The notes beneath the pieces were generated by a model that was given only the letters and a program-made list of their open reading frames with translations, made no database searches and was not told the origin of the DNA. 6,569 nucleotides of DNA from Candidatus Colimorpha onthohippi (lineage in GTDB: Bacteria > Bacteroidota > Bacteroidia > Bacteroidales > P3): positions 1-6,569 of the forward strand of contig JAGHVA010000127.1 in assembly GCA_018064565.1 (NCBI GenBank), in the 5' to 3' direction. The position numbers were made by a program, and so were the translations under genes. Positions 1 through 5,541 of this stretch are shown piece by piece; position 1 is the first letter of the stretch, and each line of letters opens with the position of its first letter.

Positions 1-1
1 G

Positions 2-9
2 TATATTTG
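2..9 (+). promoter_or_regulatory. Candidate Bacteroidota -7 promoter box for exbB
   Basis: The bases TATATTTG match the Bacteroidota primary sigma factor -7 consensus TAnnTTTG exactly. Transcription would begin a few bases downstream, near 15-18, leaving an A/T-rich leader of about 55-60 nt before the exbB start at 73. The -33 TTTG partner would lie left of the window and cannot be seen, so this is a one-element match. The leader ahead of the ATG is A-rich with no Shine-Dalgarno motif, as is usual in this phylum. Confidence 0.55.
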
Positions 10-72
10 CATAATATTGTTTTGTGATAAGAAAATAATCAAATAATTAATAACCAACACATTAAACAAACC

Positions 73-900
73 ATGAAAAAAGTAATTGCTTTTATGTCAA
101 TCGTAGGATTATTGACATTTGCCAATTTCAACAGTGCCATGGCTCAGGATAATACTGCCGAGGCTACTGAACCAGCAGCCGTAGAGCAGGCTGATGAGCA
201 GGCTGCCCCTGAGGCTGTAGCTCCTGAAGCGGAGACTACCGAAGCTGAGGCTGTTGCAGAGGAAGAGGCTACCAAGTCGTTCCACCAGGTGCTGAAAGAA
301 AAATATATCCAAGGTGGTGCAGGCTGGATGACCCCTGTGTTGCTCTGCCTTATTTTTGGTATGGCTCTCGTTATTGAGCGCGTACTTTATCTCAACATGG
401 CTTCTACCAATGTCAACAAGCTCCTTGAAGGTATCGAAGATTTTGTTAAAAAAGGTAATTATGAAGGTGCAAAGGAACTCTGCCGCAACACCCGTGGTCC
501 TGTGGCAAGCATTTTCTATCAAGGTCTCGACCGTGTAAACGAAGGTCTTGAGAACGTTGAGAAGGCTGTTACTTCTTATGGTGGCGTTCAGATGGCTCGT
601 TTGGAGAGCAACCTGACTTGGATTTCTTTGTTCATCGCATTGGCTCCTTCATTCGGATTCCTTGGTACTGTGGTAGGTATGGTACAGGCATTCGATGATA
701 TCGAGGCTGCTGGTGATATCAGCCCAACGGTTGTGGCTGGCGGTATGAAAGTGGCTCTTCTTACCACCGTTTTTGGTCTTATCGTTGCTATTATTCTCCA
801 GATTTTCTACAACTACATCCTTACCAAAATCGAAAGCCTTGTGGCTCAGATGGAAGATGGCTCCATCTCCTTCATGGATATTCTCGTGAAGAACAAATAA
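73..900 (+). CDS. exbB: ExbB/TolQ/MotA-family proton channel protein with periplasmic N-terminal extension
   Basis: The inner-membrane proton-channel subunit that, with ExbD, powers TonB-dependent outer-membrane transport (known for the family). The 275 residues begin with a signal-peptide-like segment (1-24, possible cleavage after the AMA at 22-24), then an Ala/Glu/Pro-rich acidic linker (about 26-68). The conserved core has three helices at about 85-107 (ending in the family-typical IER), 183-206 and 222-248. Family hallmarks are the GFLGTVVGM stretch (195-203) and the ALLTTVFGL stretch (228-236). By eye, T199 and T232 align with the channel-lining T148 and T181 of E. coli ExbB, while the position of E. 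coli E176 holds V227, preceded by K226. The long extension explains why it is longer than the roughly 244-residue E. coli protein. It is first in the cluster but separated from the next gene by 218 bases of structured, repeated sequence, unlike the tight packing downstream. The start at 73 is supported by the signal sequence and the upstream promoter box. The family assignment is secure; choosing ExbB over TolQ rests on the two exbD genes downstream. Confidence 0.95.
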   Translation: MKKVIAFMSIVGLLTFANFNSAMAQDNTAEATEPAAVEQADEQAAPEAVAPEAETTEAEAVAEEEATKSFHQVLKEKYIQGGAGWMTPVLLCLIFGMALVIERVLYLNMASTNVNKLLEGIEDFVKKGNYEGAKELCRNTRGPVASIFYQGLDRVNEGLENVEKAVTSYGGVQMARLESNLTWISLFIALAPSFGFLGTVVGMVQAFDDIEAAGDISPTVVAGGMKVALLTTVFGLIVAIILQIFYNYILTKIESLVAQMEDGSISFMDILVKNK

Positions 901-902
901 TG

Positions 903-920
903 ATGTGCGTATATGCGCAT
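903..920 (+). other. Small hairpin just after the exbB stop codon
   Basis: Two bases after the exbB TAA, 903-910 can pair with 913-920. The pairs include G-U at 906/917 and 909/914, and the apical pair probably stays open, leaving a 4-base loop. There is no T-run straight after it, so it is a weak terminator candidate. It could stabilise the 3' end of exbB mRNA or slow transcription between exbB and the downstream genes. That role is inference only. Confidence 0.4.
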
Positions 921-925
921 TGTTA

Positions 926-986
926 AACGTTTTCGATAATCCGAGCATCGTAGAACATATCGCACTATGGCGAGGATAGAAAACGG
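926..986 (+). repeat. Intergenic repeat module A (~61 bp, complementary ends)
   Basis: This is the first of two related modules between exbB and the next gene; the other is at 1011-1069. They share an 18-base left end (AACGTTTTCGATAA, one variable base, then CCG) and a right end (CGAGG, two variable bases, then AGAAAACGG), while the interiors differ. Within this copy CGTTTTC (928-934) is complementary to GAAAACG (979-985), and ATCC (939-942) to GGAT (974-977). This would give a two-part stem enclosing a loop of about 31 bases. No reading frame of note crosses it on the + strand. It could be a structured RNA element of the operon leader, a protein-binding site pair, or a dispersed genomic repeat. 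I do not recognise a named family. Confidence 0.65.
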
Positions 987-1006
987 CGTTGATAAGGCGT
1001 TGATAA
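985..1006 (+). repeat. Perfect 11-bp tandem duplication
   Basis: GGCGTTGATAA occurs twice head to tail at 985-995 and 996-1006, with no mismatch. It starts at the last two bases of repeat module A and fills most of the space before module B. It may be a recent slippage or insertion-type duplication, or a paired binding site. Nothing in the sequence decides between these. Confidence 0.75.
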
Positions 1007-1010
1007 TACG

Positions 1011-1069
1011 AACGTTTTCGATAAGCCGGACACAGACAGGCTTGCTTGTTTGCCGAGGCAAGAAAACGG
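1011..1069 (+). repeat. Intergenic repeat module B (~59 bp, complementary ends)
   Basis: This second copy of the module at 926-986 starts 85 bases after the first. Both end motifs are kept: CGTTTTC at 1013-1019 and the complementary GAAAACG at 1062-1068. The inner pairing is GCC (1025-1027) with GGC (1057-1059). At aligned positions module A has T940 with A976 where this copy has G1025 with C1059, a change of both partners that preserves pairing. A competing local hairpin, CTTGC (1041-1045) with GCAAG (1058-1062), is also possible, so the fold could switch. Function is unknown. Confidence 0.65.
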
Positions 1070-1083
1070 AACTATAAAATAGA

Positions 1084-1095
1084 ACGTTTTAACGT
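1084..1095 (+). promoter_or_regulatory. Short palindrome upstream of 1119 gene, possible operator
   Basis: ACGTT (1084-1088), a 2-base spacer, and AACGT (1091-1095) form an inverted repeat ending 23 bases before the ATG at 1119. It overlaps a third occurrence of AACGTTTT (1083-1090), the opening of both repeat modules at 926 and 1011. A symmetric site so close to a start could bind a dimeric regulator, but at this length chance is a real alternative. No convincing TAnnTTTG promoter box is visible here; TTTG at 1049-1052 followed by TATAAAAT at 1073-1080 is only a poor match. Confidence 0.3.
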
Positions 1096-1118
1096 ATAAA
1101 TTCTAAACGAAATAAATC

Positions 1119-1571
1119 ATGAAAGAGAATTTTTCCAAAATCATAACTTTGGCTGGTTTGGGAGTTTCTGTGCTGGCGACCGTATTCGCCATCATTTTCG
1201 CCCTGAATGTTGAGGCCAATTCATTCTGGTTTGACATCGCCTATTGGATTACATTCCTCTTCGTGGTGTTATCATTGGTCGGCATCATTGGTTTCGCTTT
1301 GTATAGCTTCATCAACAAGTTCAACGACGACCGCAAAGGCGCACTCAAGACTGTTTATATTCTTGTAGCAGCCGTTGTGGTATGCTTGGTCAGTTTTCTG
1401 TTGGCATCGGGTACTGATGTCTCAGAGGTGTTGCTTCAAAAGAATAATCTTACCGCCAGCACATCCAAGTGGATCGGTGCAGCTTGCATCTTGGTATATA
1501 TCCTTGTAGGTGCCGCTGCTTTGGCGATCCTCTATGTTGAATTGCTTGCTAAATTCTTAAAAAGGAAATAA
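1119..1571 (+). CDS. Small four-helix integral membrane protein of the exbB-exbD cluster, function unknown
   Basis: A 150-residue, very hydrophobic protein with four predicted membrane segments at about 9-29, 39-66, 78-96 and 118-143. It has a short basic N-terminus and a basic tail (KFLKRK). The loop between helices 2 and 3 (67-77, NKFNDDRKGAL) is charged; the loop between helices 3 and 4 (97-117) is polar. An even number of helices with basic ends suggests both termini face the cytoplasm. I recognise no enzymatic or transport motif. From general knowledge, a protein of this kind often sits between exbB and exbD in Bacteroidales. The stop is followed by 2 bases and then the first exbD, so co-translation and a role as accessory subunit or assembly factor of the ExbB-ExbD complex are plausible but inferred. 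The start is the first ATG of the frame after an A/T-rich leader with no Shine-Dalgarno sequence. Confidence 0.85.
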   Translation: MKENFSKIITLAGLGVSVLATVFAIIFALNVEANSFWFDIAYWITFLFVVLSLVGIIGFALYSFINKFNDDRKGALKTVYILVAAVVVCLVSFLLASGTDVSEVLLQKNNLTASTSKWIGAACILVYILVGAAALAILYVELLAKFLKRK

Positions 1572-1573
1572 TT

Positions 1574-2146
1574 ATGGGCAGAAAAACTCCTGGTTTGAAT
1601 ACCAGTTCAATGGCCGATATCTCATTTTTGCTTTTGACATTCTTCCTGATGACATCAAGCATTAATACCGATACGGGCATTGCAAGGCGACTGCCACCTC
1701 CGCTGCCGCCTAATCAAGAAAAGCCAGAAGTCCGTATGCGTAATATCTTCGTTGTAAAAATCAATAGCAAAGACCGCCTTCTGTTTGATGGTGAGATTGG
1801 TCGTATCGAGGATCTTAGAGACAGGGCCAAAGAGTTTTTGGGCAACCCCAATAATCTCCCTAATCTCCCAGAGAAAGAGACCATTGATATCCCACTTTTG
1901 GGCAAGATGGATGTGTCAAAAGGTGTGATTTCGCTCCAAAACGACCGCGGTACTTCCTACGACATGTACTTAAGGGTACAAAACGAGTTGGCAGCCGCTA
2001 TCAACGAGATGCGCAACGAGCTTTCATCTGAGCGTTTCGGACGCAAGTATGCTGATATTAGTGAAGAACAGCGCGAAGCCATAGATAAGGCAATTCCTAT
2101 TGCTATTTCTGAGGCGGAGCCTACAAAGATAGGAGAAAATAAATAA
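1574..2146 (+). CDS. exbD: ExbD/TolR-family biopolymer transport protein, long paralogue (ExbD1)
   Basis: This ExbD subunit carries the proton-responsive Asp and couples proton flow through ExbB to TonB (family knowledge). Of its 190 residues, 1-10 form a short cytoplasmic tail. A single membrane helix (about 12-30) has the conserved SMADISFLLLTFFLM pattern with the key acid D15. A proline-rich segment (PPPLPP, 41-46) and a periplasmic domain follow. Features typical of Bacteroidota homologues are ISLQNDRGTSYDMYLRVQNE (119-138) and a charged tail (about 158-183). It is longer than the roughly 141-residue E. coli ExbD, owing to an inserted loop (about 90-118) and the C-terminal tail. The loop contains NNLPNLP, encoded by a 9-bp tandem repeat (1852-1860 and 1861-1869). 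The start follows AAAGGA (1561-1566) by 7 bases, a modest ribosome-binding site inside the preceding gene's end. The stop overlaps the next start (TAATG). Confidence 0.93.
   Translation: MGRKTPGLNTSSMADISFLLLTFFLMTSSINTDTGIARRLPPPLPPNQEKPEVRMRNIFVVKINSKDRLLFDGEIGRIEDLRDRAKEFLGNPNNLPNLPEKETIDIPLLGKMDVSKGVISLQNDRGTSYDMYLRVQNELAAAINEMRNELSSERFGRKYADISEEQREAIDKAIPIAISEAEPTKIGENK
2131..2136 (+). promoter_or_regulatory. Shine-Dalgarno-like AGGAGA before second exbD
   Basis: AGGAGA lies 9 bases before the ATG at 2146, within the last codons of the first exbD. Bacteroidota usually rely on A-rich leaders, so a clear purine-rich site is noteworthy. Together with the one-base stop/start overlap it fits coupled translation that would hold the two ExbD proteins at a fixed ratio. 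The coupling is inference. Confidence 0.55.
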
Positions 2147-2616
2147 TGGCACGTTTTACAGGAAAAAAACCGAAAGAGACGCCAGCCCTCAACATGGGCT
2201 CTATGTCCGACATTATCTTTATGCTCCTCTTCTTCTTCATGGTGATTACTACCATGCGTGAGAGCACTCTGTATATCAAGATTACGGTACCTCAAGGTAG
2301 TGAGGTAAGCAAACTTGAAAAGAAGAGTCTGGTAAGTTACATCAACGTAGGTACGCCTATGAAAGAACAGCAAGCCAAATATGGTACCGATAGCCGTATT
2401 CAGCTTAACGATCAGATTGCAACAGTAGCAGATATCATCCCGTTTGTAGAACAGGAAAAAGCTGCCCGTGTTGAGGCTGACCGTCCTTTCATAACCACAG
2501 CTATTAAGGCTGATCAGGATACCAAGATGGGACTTATCAGTGATATCAAACAAGAGTTGCGTACTGCGGGTGCATTCAAGATTTTCTATAACGCCCGCAA
2601 AGGCGAACACAAGTAA
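2146..2616 (+). CDS. exbD: ExbD/TolR-family biopolymer transport protein, short paralogue (ExbD2)
   Basis: This second ExbD has 156 residues. A basic cytoplasmic tail (1-16) precedes one membrane helix (about 20-37) with the pattern SMSDIIFMLLFFFMV, in which D22 is the expected proton-responsive acid. A periplasmic domain runs from about 40 to 156. It includes SLVSYINVGTP (61-71) and KADQDTKMGLISDIKQELR (121-139), the latter matching the conserved C-terminal block of ExbD proteins. It shares only the helix pattern and general fold with its neighbour, and it lacks the inserted loop and extended tail. The two are therefore old paralogues, not a recent duplication. Paired exbD genes are common in Bacteroidota, where they may form a heterodimer inside the ExbB ring (inference). 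The start overlaps the stop of the first exbD by one base. After the stop come 44 bases and a terminator, with no tonB in between. Confidence 0.93.
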   Translation: MARFTGKKPKETPALNMGSMSDIIFMLLFFFMVITTMRESTLYIKITVPQGSEVSKLEKKSLVSYINVGTPMKEQQAKYGTDSRIQLNDQIATVADIIPFVEQEKAARVEADRPFITTAIKADQDTKMGLISDIKQELRTAGAFKIFYNARKGEHK

Positions 2617-2660
2617 TCGTCTGTTTGTACCTTGTTCGATTCAGTAACAAAAGGTAACTA

Positions 2661-2706
2661 AATAATGGCTGAAATCTACAATATGGGTTTCAGCCTTATT
2701 TTGTTT
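2661..2706 (+). terminator. Intrinsic terminator closing the exbB-exbD operon
   Basis: GGCTGAAA (2667-2674) pairs perfectly with TTTCAGCC (2688-2695) around a 13-base loop. Outside this, AATAA (2661-2665) pairs with TTATT (2696-2700) once T2666 is bulged, giving about 13 bp in all. A T-rich run (2699-2706, TTTTGTTT) follows. Just upstream, 2628-2636 and 2646-2656 can form a weaker imperfect hairpin (TACC + TTGTT with AACAA + GGTA, two A's bulged). The terminator contains the ATG at 2665 that begins the longest frame of the next gene, which argues against that start. Confidence 0.8.
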
Positions 2707-2728
2707 CAACGAGAAAAAAATAAGTTTA
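2700..2728 (+). promoter_or_regulatory. Candidate Bacteroidota promoter for the rhamnosidase
   Basis: TTTG (2700-2703) is followed 17 bases later by TAAGTTTA (2721-2728), one mismatch from the TAnnTTTG -7 box. The usual spacer is about 19-20 bases, so it is slightly short. Transcription would start near 2735, leaving about 45 nt before the preferred ATG at 2782. The site directly follows and partly uses the T-rich tail of the upstream terminator, fitting an independent transcription unit. Confidence 0.4.
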
Positions 2729-2781
2729 CAAGCAGCAATAATGTAAATATCATAGTTATGTCATTAAGCAAACTGTCAAAT

Positions 2782-5472
2782 ATGAAAAGGTTTTTCTTAA
2801 TCTTTGCCTTGGCAATGTTTTTTGCCAGTTGCGCTAAAGTTGAGGTCGGCGACCTGCGTACCGAGCAGATGCTGGACCCTATGAACATACAGACGCAACA
2901 TCCACGCCTCAGTTGGGTCATTACTTCCGAGAAGCAGGATGTCATGCAGACCGCCTATCATATTCTTGTGGCTACCAATCCTGAGTTGCTCCGCGAGGGG
3001 AAAGCCGACGTATGGGACTCTAAGCGGGTGGAGAGCGACCAGTCAATATGGGTGCCTTACAACGGTGTTACGCTCAAGAGCAACCAGCGTCTCTATTGGT
3101 GCGTCAAGGTATATACTACCCAAGGCGAGAGCGCTTGGAGCCAACCTGCACAATGGGGCATGGGCTTGATGGACGACAGCGAGTGGCAAGCGCAGTGGAT
3201 AGGCTGCGATACCCTTTTGTCTGGTGAGATGCAGGGCAAAGACGACTACATCGTTGCAGCGCGCTATCTGCGCAAGGAGTTCAACCTCAGCGATAAGGAG
3301 GTGCAGCAGGCTGTGGTGCACATCAGCGGCCTCGGTACCTACGAGCTTTACCTTAATGGTCAGCGTGTTGGCGATGCAGCCCTGGCTCCTGCCCCTACCG
3401 ATTGGCGGCAGACGGTGCTATACGACAGCTACGACGTTACCGACCTTCTCGCTCGCGACAACGCTATCGGTGTGGCTCTCGGTAGCGGACGTTATGTTAC
3501 GCTTCGCATCGAGGACACCGTAGGTCAGCCCGATATGTTCGGTCTTCCTAAGTTGCGCCTTCAGCTGGTGGTTACCTTTACCGATGGCAGCGAACAGACC
3601 ATCGTCAGCGATGGTAGCTGGAGTTTTACGGCAGAGGGACCAGTGCGCAAGAACAACGAGTACGATGGTGGTATCTATGACGCCCGTATGGAGCTTGGCA
3701 ACTGGACCAGCACGGGCTACAGCGATTCCCGCTGGTCGGCGGCACAGTGCGTAGCTGCTCCAGGCGGCAGTATGAAGGGTAGCACCAGCGAGCGCATGGT
3801 GGCTCGCGACAGCGTAGTCGCCCTCACTGTCAGCAAGACGGATCGTGGCACCTATATCGTCGATTTCGGTCAGAATATCGCAGGATGGGCTCTCGTTAAG
3901 TGGCATGGTCTAAAGGCTGGCGACAGCGTGACGATGCGTTTTGCCGAGATTCTCGACAGCACCAACAATGCTCTCTACCTCGACAACTTACGCAGTGCCA
4001 AGGCAACCGATATCTATGTTGCCAACGGCAACGAGAACGGCGAGTTTTGGCACATGCCCTTCCTCACCCACGGCTTCCGTTTTATGGAAATCAGTGGCCT
4101 TAACGAAGAACCCAAGGTGGATGACTTCGTCTCTGTGCTAATCTTCGACGACTTAGCCTCCACCAGCACGTTCGAGACCTCCAACGACATCCTCAACCAG
4201 GTTTACAAAAACGCATGGTGGGGTATTGCCGACAATTACAAGGGCATGCCCCTCGATTGCTGTCAACGCGATGAGCGCATGCCGTGGCTCGGCGACCGCA
4301 CCGTGGGGTGCTATGGCGAGAGCTTCCTCTTCGCCAACGGCAACCTCTACGCTAAGTGGATGCGCGACATCTGCCAAGCGCAAGATACCGCCGGCAACAT
4401 CCCCAATGTGTGTCCTACTTTCTGGCGCATCTCTTCCCCCAATATGACTTGGCCAGCTGCCTTGCCTATGGGGTGCGACATGCTCTACCGTCAGTTTGGC
4501 AACCTCGAACCTATGCGTGAGAGCTACGACCATATCGTCCGTTGGCTCGACTACATGATAAAGACGCACCGCGACGGCACCGACTTCCTTATTGCTAAGG
4601 ATACATGGGGCGACTGGTGCATGCCCCCCGAGGCGCAGGAACTCATACATAGCAAGGATCCCTCACGCATCACCGACGGCGGACTGATGAGTTCCGCCTA
4701 CTATGTCAAGGTGTGCCGTCTGCTCGCCGAGTATGCACCGCTTGTGGGACATAGCAGCGATGTGGAACGCTGGCAGCGCACAGCCGACACGATGACCGAA
4801 GCCTTCAACCACCGTTACCTCGTGGTGCATCAAACTGCTGACTCTACCATCGACAGCGTTTATTATGGCAACAACACCGTTACTGCCAACGTCTTGCCGT
4901 TGGCCTTTGGCATGGTGCCCGAGCAGTATGTTGATCAGGTGCGTCGCAGCATCATCAACAAGATTGTCAACGACAACGGTAGCCATGTAAGCTGTGGCGT
5001 TATCGGAATGTCGTGGATTCAGCGTGAACTCTCGCGCATGGGGCAGGGTAGCCTTGCCTATCGCCTTGCCTCCAACACCACATGGCCCAGTTATGGTTAT
5101 ATGATAGCACATGGTGCCACTACTATCTGGGAACTCTGGAACGGCAACACCGCCAACCCTGCTATGAATAGCGGCAACCATGTCATGCTGCTTGGCGACC
5201 TCTTGCAATGGTTCTTTAAGGATCTTGGCGGCATTCAGAATGAGCAGCCTGCTTATAAGGTCATCCGATTCTGTCCCGATTTCAGTATCGAGGGCTTAGA
5301 GTATGTCAAGACCTCCTATCGTTCTCTTTATGGCACCATCGTGAGCAGCTACCGCCACGATGGCGGCCGCGTGGTGTGGGATATCGAGGTGCCCTGCAAC
5401 ACACAGGCCATCGTCTGCCTGCCCGATGGTGATCGGCAGGTAGGAAGCGGTAAGCATCACTTCGAGTTCTAA
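2782..5472 (+). CDS. Alpha-L-rhamnosidase, glycoside hydrolase family 78, lipoprotein
   Basis: Predicted to release terminal alpha-L-rhamnose from plant or microbial glycans with inversion (GH78 knowledge). Using ATG 2782 the protein has 896 residues and opens with a lipoprotein signal peptide whose lipobox (FASC) gives lipidated Cys17. In order: an Ig/fibronectin-like domain (about 20-135); the rhamnosidase N-terminal beta domain (about 160-330, with GTYELYLNG); a second beta domain (about 340-450, with DFGQNIAGWALVKW); the (alpha/alpha)6 catalytic barrel (about 460-800); and a C-terminal beta domain (about 825-896). The catalytic signature DCCQRDERMPWLGD starts at D492, with likely general acid E498 and substrate-binding D505. 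The second signature GATTIWELWNG supplies the likely general base E784. The first signature usually reads DCPQRDER, so C494 replaces the common proline. The same frame stays open back to 2665, but that ATG sits in a terminator. ATG 2758 would place eight polar residues before the signal peptide, so 2782 is preferred. The gene is visibly richer in G/C than the exb genes. No SusC/SusD genes adjoin it, so the substrate is unknown. Confidence 0.93.
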   Translation: MKRFFLIFALAMFFASCAKVEVGDLRTEQMLDPMNIQTQHPRLSWVITSEKQDVMQTAYHILVATNPELLREGKADVWDSKRVESDQSIWVPYNGVTLKSNQRLYWCVKVYTTQGESAWSQPAQWGMGLMDDSEWQAQWIGCDTLLSGEMQGKDDYIVAARYLRKEFNLSDKEVQQAVVHISGLGTYELYLNGQRVGDAALAPAPTDWRQTVLYDSYDVTDLLARDNAIGVALGSGRYVTLRIEDTVGQPDMFGLPKLRLQLVVTFTDGSEQTIVSDGSWSFTAEGPVRKNNEYDGGIYDARMELGNWTSTGYSDSRWSAAQCVAAPGGSMKGSTSERMVARDSVVALTVSKTDRGTYIVDFGQNIAGWALVKWHGLKAGDSVTMRFAEILDSTNNALYLDNLRSAKATDIYVANGNENGEFWHMPFLTHGFRFMEISGLNEEPKVDDFVSVLIFDDLASTSTFETSNDILNQVYKNAWWGIADNYKGMPLDCCQRDERMPWLGDRTVGCYGESFLFANGNLYAKWMRDICQAQDTAGNIPNVCPTFWRISSPNMTWPAALPMGCDMLYRQFGNLEPMRESYDHIVRWLDYMIKTHRDGTDFLIAKDTWGDWCMPPEAQELIHSKDPSRITDGGLMSSAYYVKVCRLLAEYAPLVGHSSDVERWQRTADTMTEAFNHRYLVVHQTADSTIDSVYYGNNTVTANVLPLAFGMVPEQYVDQVRRSIINKIVNDNGSHVSCGVIGMSWIQRELSRMGQGSLAYRLASNTTWPSYGYMIAHGATTIWELWNGNTANPAMNSGNHVMLLGDLLQWFFKDLGGIQNEQPAYKVIRFCPDFSIEGLEYVKTSYRSLYGTIVSSYRHDGGRVVWDIEVPCNTQAIVCLPDGDRQVGSGKHHFEF

Positions 5473-5541
5473 TCTCAACGGGCGTACATCCGAGAAGGAT
5501 TCGTCCACAAGAGTATAATATCAATTAAAATATCATAAACT

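Noticed and set aside
926..1028. DnaA boxes or a replication origin suggested by the TTATCGAAAA-like sequence on the minus strand
   Set aside because: The sites do not match the DnaA box TTATnCACA, and there is no dnaA/dnaN context or A/T-rich unwinding region.
926..1069. CRISPR array in the exbB gap
   Set aside because: Only two modules exist, with conserved ends of 16-18 bases, no regular repeat-spacer pattern and no cas genes.
1852..1869. 9-bp tandem repeat TAATCTCCC x2 in the first exbD as a phase-variation tract
   Set aside because: Two copies of a 9-base unit keep the frame (NLP NLP) and are too few to act as a switch; recorded only as a small local duplication.
1957..2610. A 217-codon open frame on the minus strand across the two exbD genes
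   Set aside because: It is antisense to two well-supported ExbD genes, has cysteine/histidine-rich low-credibility protein sequence, and shows no recognisable domain.
2665..2781. N-terminal extension of the rhamnosidase, including a possible start at 2665 or 2758
   Set aside because: The first ATG lies within a terminator stem, the stretch overlaps a promoter candidate, and it would place polar residues ahead of a clear lipoprotein signal peptide.
4663..5208. Long minus-strand open frames opposite the rhamnosidase catalytic region
   Set aside because: They mirror the G/C-biased codons of GH78, whose signatures and catalytic residues are intact on the + strand. No start context or domain supports them.
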